Notes: generated by a model from the letters alone, not told the origin. A DNA stretch of 22,925 nt from SFFI01 sp964398655 (GCA_964398655.1 CAYNNG010000025.1:1-22925), one strand, 5' to 3'. Positions 1-7,389 are shown, counted from the first letter of the stretch. Numbers and translations are program-made.

Positions 1-140
1 AGTATAAGCAGGCCCCAAAGCAGACAGCTAGCCTGTTTACCCGCTTTAATGTTTAGAAACTTTCGCCATAAAAGTACCAGCGCCAGCAGGATCAAGCCCT
101 TGATATTTTTATCCATGATGGTCACGGGTAATATCAACAT
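1..140 (-). CDS. BlaR1/MecR1-like M56 sensor protein, N-terminal part
   Basis: The gene begins at an ATG at 138-140 and runs off the left edge, so only about 46 residues are visible. The translation begins MLILPVTIMDKNIKGLILL and has a hydrophobic first helix followed by the basic stretch LLWRKFLNIKAGKQ and a second hydrophobic stretch. That pattern is typical of the membrane-embedded N-terminus of BlaR1/MecR1-type M56 metallopeptidases. An AGGAG lies 8 bases upstream of the ATG, and the start is only 11 bases after the stop of the BlaI-type repressor, so the two are co-transcribed. In known systems this protein senses a cell-wall signal or beta-lactam and triggers loss of the repressor. The HEXXH zinc motif would lie outside the window, so the family call rests on the N-terminus and context. 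Confidence 0.7.
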   Translation of the reverse strand, partial: MLILPVTIMDKNIKGLILLALVLLWRKFLNIKAGKQASCLLWGLLI

Positions 141-151
141 GCGGTTAGCTC

Positions 152-544
152 CTATTTATCTGCTTTATCTGCGCCCTCAAACTTCTCAAGCACAGCTTTC
201 ATTTCTTGTAATTCCTCTGGACTTATCTTCTTCTCATTTAAGAATGCTGAGAATAAATTTACGGCTGAGCCCTGAAATAGGTCACGGATGACTTCTGCCT
301 GTAAATCTGACTTAGCTTCTTCCCGGCTAATGATCGGTTTCAGCGTATATTGAGGGTAGCGTCTGCTAATGGCGCCCTTCTCACGCAATCTGGTCAAATA
401 AGTATAGGTTGAGCTTTTTGGCCAGCCAAATCGATCTGTGAGGATCTCGGATAATTCTTTGGCCGTGATTTCACCCTGTTCATCCAGGCATTGTCCCTCC
501 CAGAGTATTTCCATGACCGCAAGTTCGCTTTTCGAAAAATCCAC
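152..544 (-). CDS. BlaI/MecI/CopY-family winged-helix repressor
   Basis: A 130-residue protein beginning (V/M)DFSKSELAVMEILWEG, which matches the first helix of BlaI/MecI repressors. The wing-helix segment is GWPKSSTYTYLTRLREKGAI, followed by YPQYTLKPIISREEA, the usual link to the dimerisation helices. I chose the GTG at 542-544 because GGAAGG lies 9 bases upstream and homologues begin right at this helix; an in-frame ATG at 604 would add 20 basic residues without a good ribosome binding site. The downstream partner is a BlaR1-type gene. The repressor would bind palindromes near its own promoter, and two palindromes are present in the divergent region. The regulated target is unknown: no beta-lactamase of intact form is visible, although a broken serine hydrolase lies 1 kb away. 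Confidence 0.88.
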   Translation of the reverse strand: MDFSKSELAVMEILWEGQCLDEQGEITAKELSEILTDRFGWPKSSTYTYLTRLREKGAISRRYPQYTLKPIISREEAKSDLQAEVIRDLFQGSAVNLFSAFLNEKKISPEELQEMKAVLEKFEGADKADK

Positions 545-623
545 GCCTAACTTCCTTCCAGTATTTATTGCCCTAATATATCTCGTCCAACGTCTCGTAT
601 TCACAAATTGAGAATATACTAAA

Positions 624-653
624 ATTGTCTACCCGGCTTGACTTCTTGTCAAG
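624..653 (-). promoter_or_regulatory. Promoter and palindrome in front of the BlaI-type gene
   Basis: On the minus strand TTGACA (647-652) and GACAAT (624-629) are 17 bases apart, a good sigma-A-type promoter for the blaI-blaR1 pair. The -35 box lies inside a perfect inverted repeat CTTGAC-N5-GTCAAG (637-653), a plausible autoregulatory operator. The operator is not the classic TACA-TGTA BlaI site, so repressor identity is inferred from position. Confidence 0.55.
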
Positions 654-680
654 TTGGAGGGTAAATTCTAGGCGTAACCT

Positions 681-715
681 AAGTAGTACCCAAGCTACTA
701 CTTAAGCCCTATAAT
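681..715 (+). promoter_or_regulatory. Palindrome next to a -10 box upstream of the DUF1858 gene
   Basis: A perfect inverted repeat AAGTAGTA-N7-TACTACTT (681-703) is followed 7 bases later by TATAAT (710-715). No convincing -35 box is present at the expected spacing, and the palindrome occupies that place, so it could be an operator for an activator or repressor. A short GGCC-TTTC-GGCC hairpin follows at 736-747. Confidence 0.45.
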
Positions 716-767
716 ATGAACGAAGCTGACCACTGGCCTTTCGGCCATGGAAATGAAAGGAATAGAT

Positions 768-992
768 ATGAAAATTACTGAAGATATGATTATTGGTGAA
801 GTCCTGGACCAGCATCCCGACCTAGCTGTAGCCTTTATGAGCAATGGCCTCTTCTGCATTGGCTGCCCCGGCGCACGTATGGAGTCCATTCGTGATGCCT
901 CTTTGGTTCATGGTATCGACCTGGATCACCTGATGAAGGACCTCAACGCACAATTAGCAGACCTCGAGAGCAAGGAAACTGCTAAGGCCTAG
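768..992 (+). CDS. DUF1858 (hybrid-cluster-associated redox disulfide) protein
   Basis: A 74-residue protein. It begins MKITEDMIIGEVLDQHPDLA and contains FMSNGLFCIGCPGARMES with the pair C30 and C33. This is the DUF1858 / TIGR03980 pattern: a small helical domain with a CxxC disulfide, often found near or fused to hybrid-cluster proteins and other redox enzymes in anaerobes. I chose the ATG at 768 because AAAGGA lies 6 bases upstream and the domain starts at this residue; an in-frame ATG at 747 adds seven residues but lacks a site. The gene stands alone between a promoter-like region and a strong terminator. No hybrid-cluster protein is visible here, so the redox partner is unknown. Confidence 0.88.
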   Translation: MKITEDMIIGEVLDQHPDLAVAFMSNGLFCIGCPGARMESIRDASLVHGIDLDHLMKDLNAQLADLESKETAKA

Positions 993-1028
993 TTCTGCTT
1001 AAGCTCTACAATAAAGTCCATAATCCGC

Positions 1029-1072
1029 AAGGATGCCTCAACACACACATGTGTTTGAGGCATCCTTTTTTA
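1029..1072 (+). terminator. Rho-independent terminator of the DUF1858 gene
   Basis: A 12-bp perfect stem (AAGGATGCCTCA at 1029-1040, complement at 1056-1067), with inner ACAC/GTGT pairing, runs directly into a T-rich tail. Confidence 0.93.
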
Positions 1073-1111
1073 TTCTCAGAGCAAATAGCTTAACGCTCCC
1101 CCAGGTGAATA

Positions 1112-1142
1112 CACTAGCGGGCTGTCTGCCCGACGACTAGTG
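1112..1142. repeat. Interrupted stem-loop in the intergenic region
   Basis: CACTAGCGGGC (1112-1122) can pair with GCCCG (1128-1132) and CTAGTG (1137-1142), leaving a 4-base bulge. Part of the left arm (AGCGGGCTG, 1116-1124) is also inverted-repeated at 1201-1209. There is no T tract. It could be an end of a mobile element or a weak terminator of the minus-strand gene. Confidence 0.35.
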
Positions 1143-1211
1143 ATACGCACACGATTTCATTTGCGTCAGATCCTAACACTAGCTTTGCCCAGAACTCGCG
1201 CAGCCCGCTGG

Positions 1212-2067
1212 TTAAATCCAAAACTTATAGAGGTCAAAGAAAAAGGCTGCCACCACTCCCAGGCTGNNNNNNNNNNNNNNNNNNNNNNNNNNNNNNNNNN
1301 NNNNNNNNNNNNNNNNNNNNNNNNNNNNNNNNNNNNNNNNNNNNNNNNNNNNNNNNNNNNNNNNNNCGCCCGCCGGATAAAGCGCGATGTGGGAGATAGC
1401 AAGTCCGTAATCTTCGGAGTTTTCTTCATCCAGGTAATAGGATTTCGTAGCCCGTCTGCCCTCCTGGACCAGGCTATTATCCGACCAATCTGGCAACAGC
1501 GCGGTATGGTCCATGCCTAAAACTTGGAAAATATGTTCCTTAACATATTCCGCCTGCATATTCCACTTTAGAGCTAACTTCCTGGAAACCAGCGTTGTGG
1601 TTCATAAGGTTGAGAATCGTAAGAGGCTGCTCATAGCGCAGCTTAAGTGGAAAATCCTCCGGGAGATAGGTCCGAATATCCGTCTCAAAATCCATCAGAC
1701 CTTGTTCCGCGAGTTGAGCGAGGCTGACCCAGACTAAGGCCTTACTGACTGAGCCCCATTCAAAAATGGCCTCGTCCGAATTTTCCCGCATGCTGTCTAA
1801 GTCTAGATGTCCATAGGCGGTTTGGTAGAGGACCTCGCCTTTCTGGAAATACGCGATGGACACCGCGGCTGTACCGGCTTTGGCCTCTTCAATATAAGCC
1901 TCAATAATTTGTTGGGCTTGGTCTTTATCTGGTACAACTCCTTCCGCCCTGCGCTGACCAGGTAGGACAAAAAACAGGGTAAAAAGCAGCAAAACAGCCA
2001 GCAGCTTTTGGCTTAAGCTGCGGGCTGTGGGCAGAATATTTTTAATATGTTTAGTCGGACCTAGCAT
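1212..2067 (-). pseudogene. Broken serine hydrolase (class C beta-lactamase-like fold), also crossed by a gap
   Basis: The 5' part (2067 to about 1564) encodes a basic N-terminus with a hydrophobic helix (LLAVLLLFTLFFVLPG), consistent with a signal or anchor. It then encodes a beta-lactamase-type domain with FEWGSVSKALVWVSL; SVSK is the catalytic S-x-x-K. After LNLMNHNAGFQE the frame ends in a stop at 1540-1542. Reading resumes one frame over with EYVKEHIFQVLGMDHT, the family's later conserved block, and runs into the N gap at 1366. About 40-50 residues that should lie between, including the Y-x-N motif, are absent. The lesion is therefore a deletion plus frame change and not a single-base error. 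Beyond the gap, a hydrophobic tail (SLGVVAAFFFDLYKFWI) could be the C-terminus, but the frame across the gap is unknown. AGAGGT lies 6 bases before the ATG at 2067. Confidence 0.75.
1267..1366. other. Scaffold gap of 100 N
   Basis: Exactly 100 N, inside the serine hydrolase pseudogene. The flanks share no obvious overlap, so the true distance is unknown. Confidence 0.95.
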
Positions 2068-2142
2068 AAAATAACCTCTCTCCTACTCCTTACGAAGCAT
2101 GCTAGGTTTAGTGTAAAGGATGAAGATTATCTAAATGTTAGC

Positions 2143-2919
2143 TTATTGGTTAATTTGTTCGACCTTGAGCTGACCTTTTTCATTAAAGAATGTCGGATAA
2201 GCCTGATAGGCGGCAAGGACCGCCGTTATGGAGGCCACGGCCGAGATCATAAAATAGATCATGATCTGGTACATGATAGCTTGGAGAGGGATGGTACCGG
2301 AAAAAATCATCCCGGTCATCATTCCCGGCAGGGTGACCAGGCCCACGGTTTTGGTCGTATCAATCGTGGGCTGGAGAGAAATCTTTATGGATTCTCGAAT
2401 AACCTCCATAGAGGCCTGCTTGACACTTGCCCCCAAGGCCAGTTTTTCCGTAATTTCCTTCTGCTTGCTGGCCATGGAATTGCTCAAATTTTTAAAGCTC
2501 AGGCCGGTGATGGATAGGCCGGACCCCAGCATCATGCCGTTAATGGGGATAACCTGCTGGGGAATAAACTTTACACCTCCCGTCAGGAGCAGGATGGTCA
2601 TAGCGATCCCGCTCGACACCATAATCGAGATTAAAGAAATGCGGAAGGCTCCAGGAATATTTCGCCCCCTCTGGCTGGCGGCCCGAGCGGCATTGAGAGC
2701 CATAAAGAAGGCTACCGCCACCGTGATATAGGGCTTATCCCACTGGAAGATATAAGTTAGGGCAAAACCCACCACGGCCAGCTGGATGATCATGCGGACA
2801 ACCGCAAAGAAGAGTTCTTTCTCTACCTTCAATTTTTCCCGGTAGGAGATAAATAAAGCAATAACCACTAAGGAGAAAGAAGCCGCCAGAGATTGAGGAG
2901 TTAGCATTGTCGGGTCCAT
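2143..2919 (-). CDS. fetB: FetB-type ABC transporter permease (UPF0014, iron export)
   Basis: A 258-residue polytopic membrane protein with about six to seven hydrophobic segments. It carries family-typical blocks NAARAASQRGRNIPGAF (about residues 76-92), IPINGMMLGSGLSITGLS and QPTIDTTKTVGLVTLPGMMT with the following GMIFSGTIPLQAI. These identify the FetB/YbbM (UPF0014) family, described in E. coli as the permease of an iron exporter that lowers oxidative stress. The ATG overlaps the stop of fetA in TAATG, so translation is coupled. AAAGGA 7 bases upstream (inside fetA) serves the start. Length matches the family. The substrate is inferred from homology. Confidence 0.93.
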   Translation of the reverse strand: MDPTMLTPQSLAASFSLVVIALFISYREKLKVEKELFFAVVRMIIQLAVVGFALTYIFQWDKPYITVAVAFFMALNAARAASQRGRNIPGAFRISLISIMVSSGIAMTILLLTGGVKFIPQQVIPINGMMLGSGLSITGLSFKNLSNSMASKQKEITEKLALGASVKQASMEVIRESIKISLQPTIDTTKTVGLVTLPGMMTGMIFSGTIPLQAIMYQIMIYFMISAVASITAVLAAYQAYPTFFNEKGQLKVEQINQ

Positions 2920-3572
2920 TAGGCAATCCTTTCAAAACAGCCGCAGTCGGCCTTAAGTTCTAGTGTTTGCTGGGCATACTGACGCTCTTCCAACTTATGG
3001 CTGACCCAGACCAGAGTCATGTCCTGATCCGTGGCCAAGGGCAGAAGCTGCCGCCACACATTGTCCGCATTGGAAAGGTCTAAAGAGGCTGTAACTTCAT
3101 CTAAGAGTAAAATTTTGGGCGGGTATAGCAGGTTGCGAATCAGTCCCACTCTTTGGGCCTCGCCTCCGGAAAGTTCCGCGACGGGCTGGTCAAGGCTGAT
3201 CTCTTTAAGATTGAAGCGGTTCATATAGTCAAGGGCTTGGCCCTCTTGAAAGGCTTCCTCCCGGATACTGGCCGGAAAGGCCAGGTTGTCTCTCACTGTT
3301 CTGCCAAAGAGGGCCGGATTCTGCATGACATAAGAAACCTGGCGACGGTAGTCGCTGTAGTCATAATCATCTACGGGTTTGTCTTGGAAGAGCACCTGGC
3401 CGCTCTTCAAGCTCAATAAATTGGCGAGGATCTTCAGCACCGTACTTTTACCGGTACCAGACTCGCCCACCAGGCAGGTGTGTTGGCCGGAGGCAATTTG
3501 TAAATTGGCTTTGTTTAAAAGGATTTTATCTTGATCAAAAGCAAAACTGCCCTCGCGAATTTCCAGCAGCAT
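2919..3572 (-). CDS. fetA: FetA-type ABC transporter ATP-binding protein (iron export)
   Basis: A 217-residue ABC ATPase with Walker A GESGTGKS (36-43), Q-loop Q84 in VMQNPALFG, signature LSGGE (134-138), Walker B ILLLDE (154-159) followed by VTASLD, and H-loop H192 in WVSHK. Size and the overlapping FetB-type permease gene identify it as FetA. Together they would form an inner-membrane transporter; the E. coli pair exports iron. The start is supported by GGGAGG 8 bases upstream. The upstream minus-strand gene ends 90 bases away, so the pair may be read through from it or have its own weak promoter. The C-terminus has an unusual CGCFER tail. Confidence 0.92.
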   Translation of the reverse strand: MLLEIREGSFAFDQDKILLNKANLQIASGQHTCLVGESGTGKSTVLKILANLLSLKSGQVLFQDKPVDDYDYSDYRRQVSYVMQNPALFGRTVRDNLAFPASIREEAFQEGQALDYMNRFNLKEISLDQPVAELSGGEAQRVGLIRNLLYPPKILLLDEVTASLDLSNADNVWRQLLPLATDQDMTLVWVSHKLEERQYAQQTLELKADCGCFERIA

Positions 3573-3662
3573 AAAATCATCCTCCCTCTCATCTATTTTT
3601 ACAAGCTAACGATTTTATCCTAACGGACACAGACCAGCTGGGCTGTGTTATTAGATACTGAG

Positions 3663-4850
3663 TCAGCGGTCCGCACCCGTGGTCTGCTGCTGGTAGAAGT
3701 CCGAGACTTCCTGCATGAGGTCTTCATTTACCAAGTGAGTCCATTCATAGCGGTCCAGCTTGTCTTTAATATAGTTGGACTTATCCTGCAAGTACCGTCC
3801 TTCATACTCCGCAGCTTGGGGATCATAGGGCAGCTGAGCTTCCCAGAGCTTATAATTTCGCTTGAAGGCGGCCAAGTAATCCATGGCCCGATGGTTGTAA
3901 TACACACTATTATGGCCAAAGCCAGGCCGCAGGATAAAGTGGAAACGGGGATCATCACCGTAGGCTGTCTGCCAGAGGTCATAGCCCAGAGCAGGTGGGA
4001 TCATGGTGTCCGCGTCACCTTGAACAAACATGACTGGCGCCTTAGAAGCGGCAATTCCGTCCATGGCAGTCAGGTCCGCATACTTGCCGAAGCGGATTTT
4101 TTCGTAGGCCCTCAGATAGGGCAGCAAGAGCTTAATTCCCACGCCCACCTGGTCTTGTCCTTGGGCTTCAATGATATCCAAGGGGGTATTGCAGCCGGAA
4201 AAGCCGGCCACGGCCCGAATTTCCGGGTGAAAATTCAGGACCGCCATAGTAGCGTAAGCTCCCCAAGAGTGGCCCCAAAGTACGATTGGAAGTTGCGGAA
4301 ATTGACCGCTTGTCTCTACGTAGGAAATGGCATAGTCCAAGTCAATCAAGACTTGTGGCGGGCCGAAAACCCCCTCACCTTCACTTTCATCATTGCCGGT
4401 GGCGTCATAGGCGAAGACGCCATAGCCTTGCTGGGCAAAAAAGTTTGCCACGTCCATGTAGGAATTGTGGCCGCCTCCCCCAAAACCGTGGACCAGAATC
4501 AAGATGGCTTGGGGATCTGTAGCCTCCGTGTAGTAATAGTAGCCGGTCAGGACCTGGCCTTGGTTAGAGGTAAAACTATGCTTGGTAAATTTCAGGTCCG
4601 GAAATTCCTCAGGTTGAAAAGCGTAGTAAGCGGGCGTGGTAAATCTTTGTCCGAAATGTTCCCGGTAGAGATAAACGGTAATTAGTGCTGGCGCAATAAA
4701 GAGCACCAGCAGGCAGATGACAAAAACCCAAGTAATAATCTTTTTCGTTCGCTTTTGGCCCTGGGACTTGCGGGGAGAGCTTGCGCCTTCCGCTACAGTT
4801 GAGCAATCGCTCTCGCCTTGCTCTGCAGCTTTAATGCCTGCATTAGCCAT
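3663..4850 (-). CDS. Membrane-anchored alpha/beta hydrolase (S9-like serine hydrolase)
   Basis: A 395-residue protein. About 35 polar residues precede a basic flank (RKSQGQKRTKK) and one transmembrane helix (about 38-60), giving an N-in, C-out anchor. The outer domain is an alpha/beta hydrolase: oxyanion-loop HGFGG (121-125), nucleophile elbow GHSWG with Ser195, acid Asp281 in GDADTMIP and base His313 in GFGHN, so the triad looks complete. Similar proteins are annotated as alpha/beta hydrolases or lysophospholipase/dipeptidyl-peptidase-like enzymes. The substrate cannot be told from sequence. AAGGAAGG lies 8 bases before the ATG. Once the duplicated 55-base gap flank is removed, the start is only about 71 bases behind pepT, so the two probably form one transcript. 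Confidence 0.88.
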   Translation of the reverse strand: MANAGIKAAEQGESDCSTVAEGASSPRKSQGQKRTKKIITWVFVICLLVLFIAPALITVYLYREHFGQRFTTPAYYAFQPEEFPDLKFTKHSFTSNQGQVLTGYYYYTEATDPQAILILVHGFGGGGHNSYMDVANFFAQQGYGVFAYDATGNDESEGEGVFGPPQVLIDLDYAISYVETSGQFPQLPIVLWGHSWGAYATMAVLNFHPEIRAVAGFSGCNTPLDIIEAQGQDQVGVGIKLLLPYLRAYEKIRFGKYADLTAMDGIAASKAPVMFVQGDADTMIPPALGYDLWQTAYGDDPRFHFILRPGFGHNSVYYNHRAMDYLAAFKRNYKLWEAQLPYDPQAAEYEGRYLQDKSNYIKDKLDRYEWTHLVNEDLMQEVSDFYQQQTTGADR

Positions 4851-5059
4851 AAACTTAGCCTTCCTTCGCCTGTCCTTCTGGCTGCCGCCTGGTCCGCTGG
4901 CTGCNNNNNNNNNNNNNNNNNNNNNNNNNNNNNNNNNNNNNNNNNNNNNNNNNNNNNNNNNNNNNNNNNNNNNNNNNNNNNNNNNNNNNNNNNNNNNNNN
5001 NNNNTAAACTTAGCCTTCCTTCGCCTGTCCTTCTGGCTGCCGCCTGGTCCGCTGGCTGC
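4850..5059. other. Artificial gap: 55-base contig-end overlap on both sides of 100 N
   Basis: The 55 bases at 4850-4904, just before the N run (4905-5004), are repeated without a mismatch at 5005-5059 just after it. This is what two de Bruijn-graph contigs sharing one k-mer-length end look like after being scaffolded with 100 N. The likely true sequence lacks 155 bases here, and the hydrolase start and its ribosome binding site appear twice only by artefact. Confidence 0.85.
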
Positions 5060-5076
5060 GGTTCAGCCTCGTGGGC

Positions 5077-6348
5077 TTACTGCTTGACCGCCTGTCTGGC
5101 CGCAATTTCCATCAGCTTCAGGGTTGTGCGGCAAGACATCTCCACGGATTTCAGAGGCATAAACTCACAGCGCGAGTGAAAGTTTAGGGCACCGGTGAAA
5201 TAGTTAGGGGTAGGCAGGCCGCGGGAAGAAAGGTAAGATCCATCCGTACCTCCCCGCATAGCAATCGTCTTAGCCGGAATCTCTAGCTCTGCCAGGGCTT
5301 CATAAAGGTTGTCCAAACACCGTCTATTCTGGTCCGTGATAGCATCCGCGATGTTACCGTAAACATCCTGCAACTGGAGCTTCAACTCGGCTCTAGGGTG
5401 CTTCAAGCGGGTAACCTTTAAGGCTTCTTGGAGGAAGGCCTTTTTCGCCTCATAGCCATCTTTACTGTGGTCTCGGATCTGAAAGTTCACCTTGCAGTTA
5501 AGAACATCGGAATGGAAGTCGGTTACCCAAATGTAGCCCTCGCGTCCTTCTGTATGTTCAGGAGTCTCCGCACGATTCAGGAGGTTGATAAAATCTACCG
5601 CCACTATGACAGGGTTGACCAGCTGATTTTTCGATGACATGGGGTGGGCAGTTACTCCCTTGACCGTGAGCTGGGCCGAGCCCGCATTAAAGGTTTCATA
5701 GACCACCTCGCCCAAGGCACAGCAATCTATGGTATAGGCAAAGTCCACCGGAAACTTTTCCAGATCCAACTTGCGCACGCCGCGCAGGCCAATCTCCTCA
5801 CCTGGTACGAAGGCGATATAAATATCTCCGTGCAGAAAATCCGGATACTGGTTTAGGTACTCCAGAGCACACATGACATTGGCCAGGGCGGCCTTATTAT
5901 CTGCGCCCAGAACAGAGGTCCCATCGCTGACAATGAGGTCTTGCCCGATACAAGCTTTTAATTCTGGGTGGTCGTCCGCAGAAATATATATCTGTTCCTC
6001 CGCATTTTGGCAGACATCTCCGCCCTGATAATTGGGTACAAATACAGGGTGAACTTCAGCTGATAAACCCACGTCAACCGTATCCAAATGGCAGACCCAG
6101 CCAACTTTAGGAATTTGAGAGTCGGATACATTAGCCGGGAGGTGGGCAGTCAAGACACAGTATTCACTCAGGCTAATTTCTTGGAGACCAAGCTCCTCTA
6201 GATCTTGCACCAGCAGCTTGGCCAAATTCCACTGCCCAGGAGTACTAGGCACCTCTGTGTTTGCTTCCTTGCTTTGGCTCTCCACAGCTGCGTAGCGGAA
6301 AAACCGCTCTTTCAGCCTTGCTTGAAAAGGGTACTTCGAGTTAGCCAT
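5077..6348 (-). CDS. pepT: Peptidase T (M20B tripeptide aminopeptidase)
   Basis: A 423-residue zinc aminopeptidase that removes the N-terminal residue of tripeptides in the cytoplasm. Metal and catalytic residues are visible: H87 and D89 in CHLDTVD, D150 in SVLGADNKA, E184-E185 in VPGEEIG, D208 in YTIDCC and H391 in NFHSRCEF. The family hallmark MRGGTDGS (364-371) is also present. Length is slightly above the usual 405-410. Two unusual substitutions sit next to conserved positions: ADNKAA where ADDKAG is usual, and TIDCC where a D-G pair is usual. GAGGG lies 9 bases before the ATG, and a TATAAT-type -10 box lies at 6386-6391. The downstream hydrolase is probably co-transcribed. Confidence 0.95.
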   Translation of the reverse strand: MANSKYPFQARLKERFFRYAAVESQSKEANTEVPSTPGQWNLAKLLVQDLEELGLQEISLSEYCVLTAHLPANVSDSQIPKVGWVCHLDTVDVGLSAEVHPVFVPNYQGGDVCQNAEEQIYISADDHPELKACIGQDLIVSDGTSVLGADNKAALANVMCALEYLNQYPDFLHGDIYIAFVPGEEIGLRGVRKLDLEKFPVDFAYTIDCCALGEVVYETFNAGSAQLTVKGVTAHPMSSKNQLVNPVIVAVDFINLLNRAETPEHTEGREGYIWVTDFHSDVLNCKVNFQIRDHSKDGYEAKKAFLQEALKVTRLKHPRAELKLQLQDVYGNIADAITDQNRRCLDNLYEALAELEIPAKTIAMRGGTDGSYLSSRGLPTPNYFTGALNFHSRCEFMPLKSVEMSCRTTLKLMEIAARQAVKQ

Positions 6349-6385
6349 ATTATTGTTCCCTCTAATCTACAAAAGTCTCTCATCT

Positions 6386-6391
6386 ATTATA
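6386..6391 (-). promoter_or_regulatory. -10 box for pepT
   Basis: TATAAT on the minus strand, 38 bases before the start codon. The -35 region (TTAGTT-like) is weak. Confidence 0.5.
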
Positions 6392-6490
6392 GACAAGATT
6401 CATCAGGGAACTAACTAGCATGAAAAATCCCTAACTCACGTTCTCTATTCCATACTTAAGCCATCTAGCCATATCTTACAGAAAAACTAA

Positions 6491-6496
6491 TATAAT
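6491..6496 (+). promoter_or_regulatory. -10 box upstream of the DUF5655 gene
   Basis: TATAAT, 68 bases before the start codon, in an A/T-rich stretch. No clear -35 box is visible. Confidence 0.45.
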
Positions 6497-6563
6497 GTTG
6501 CTTGATACTGAGGATAGCAAGAAAGGAGTCACTAAGACCTGGTTAAGTGTTTAGGAGATAAAA

Positions 6564-6944
6564 ATGCTGGATTTTAATGAACTGATGTTCTTCGACCAAC
6601 ATCCTGACTTGACCTGGATTTATGAGGTTCTTAAGCAAAATCTCATGGCCCGGTATGACGATATCCGTGTCAAAGTTTCTAAAAGTCAAATTTCTTTTTA
6701 TAACCGCCATATGTTTGCTATGGCCTCTCTGCCACTAAGAAGGCAGAAAGAGTGGCCGCAAGAATATCTTATGGTGTCTTTTGGTCTGGAAAATAAACTT
6801 GAAAACGACCGTATAGCTGTTGCCGTAGAGCCCTACCCTAACCGTTGGACCCACCACGTTATTGTTGAGAGTCCGGAAGAGATAGATGATGAGCTCCTGG
6901 TCTGGCTAGATGAGGCTTACGAATTTTCGAACAGCAAGCGCTAG
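6564..6944 (+). CDS. DUF5655-like protein
   Basis: A 126-residue soluble protein. The blocks KVSKSQISFYNRHMFAM, YLMVSFGLE, VAVEPYPNRWTHHV and ESPEEIDDELLVWLDEAYEFS match the DUF5655 family, found alone or at the C-terminus of larger proteins; no biochemical role is established. AGGAG lies 6 bases upstream of the ATG. There is no signal peptide or membrane segment. It is transcribed divergently from pepT, and 450 bases of repeat-rich sequence separate it from the next gene. GCGC-containing hairpins after the stop may end its transcript. Confidence 0.8.
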   Translation: MLDFNELMFFDQHPDLTWIYEVLKQNLMARYDDIRVKVSKSQISFYNRHMFAMASLPLRRQKEWPQEYLMVSFGLENKLENDRIAVAVEPYPNRWTHHVIVESPEEIDDELLVWLDEAYEFSNSKR

Positions 6945-7006
6945 GTAAATTGTGCTCCATTTTTTCATTATTAGCTTCACGCATTCGAATAATACAGGCA
7001 ATAATT

Positions 7007-7070
7007 ATTTGCGCATTGACTTTTCTTAATGCGCAGCTTTTGCGCATCATATTTGATTAAACGCGCAAAT
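7007..7070. repeat. Cluster of GCGCA inverted repeats
   Basis: GCGCATT (7011-7017) and AATGCGC (7028-7034) form a 7-bp hairpin with a 10-base loop. ATTTGCGC (7007-7014) is inverted at 7063-7070 (GCGCAAAT), and a further TTTTGCGCATC lies between. The four related half-sites in 64 bases could be a terminator of the DUF5655 gene without a T tract, or an operator cluster. Confidence 0.4.
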
Positions 7071-7112
7071 CATAGAGGGATTATAAAAACAAGTTTTCTC
7101 CGCTACAAAAAA

Positions 7113-7289
7113 GTAGTGGCAAAACTTTGATTTACTGGTTTTGCCACCATCAAGATTTTGTCTGGCCTCGGGGACGGTAATGGGAAAATCGCGTTTTCCG
7201 GTTTTTACCACCACTAGATTTTCTCTCAGCTGTTCAGTTAGTAGTGGCAAAACCCCATTTTCCGATTTTTCCCACCATCAAGATTTTGT
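7113..7289. repeat. Tandem 64-bp stem-loop repeat, at least 2.8 units, running into a gap
   Basis: Units start at 7113, 7177 and 7241, exactly 64 bases apart, each beginning GTARTGG and followed by an inverted GGTTTTT-CCACC. In unit 1 GTGGCAAAAC (7116-7125) pairs perfectly with GTTTTGCCAC (7138-7147). The remainder (CAAGATTTTGTC or variants) is also shared, so this is not repeat-plus-unique-spacer as in CRISPR. Units are only moderately conserved. The third is cut by the N run at 7290, which suggests that repetition broke the assembly. Confidence 0.8.
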
Positions 7290-7389
7290 NNNNNNNNNNN
7301 NNNNNNNNNNNNNNNNNNNNNNNNNNNNNNNNNNNNNNNNNNNNNNNNNNNNNNNNNNNNNNNNNNNNNNNNNNNNNNNNNNNNNNNNN
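7290..7389. other. Scaffold gap of 100 N
   Basis: Exactly 100 N between the 64-bp repeat array and the ribosome binding site of the alcohol dehydrogenase. The promoter of that gene is probably hidden here. Confidence 0.95.

Noticed and set aside
1140..1520. Plus-strand frame across the first gap
   Set aside because: Antisense to the serine hydrolase remnant and dependent on the N run.
3627..3648. Hairpin ACACAG/CTGTGT between the hydrolase and fetA as a terminator
   Set aside because: The stem is only 6 bp plus a small inner palindrome and no T tract follows, so I do not call a terminator.
3645..4685. A 346-codon plus-strand reading frame
   Set aside because: It is antisense to the alpha/beta hydrolase, has no recognisable family and no ribosome binding site; the minus-strand gene has a full catalytic triad.
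7113..7289. CRISPR array
   Set aside because: The units are regular, but the would-be spacers are similar to each other and the repeats are not well conserved; no cas genes are present.
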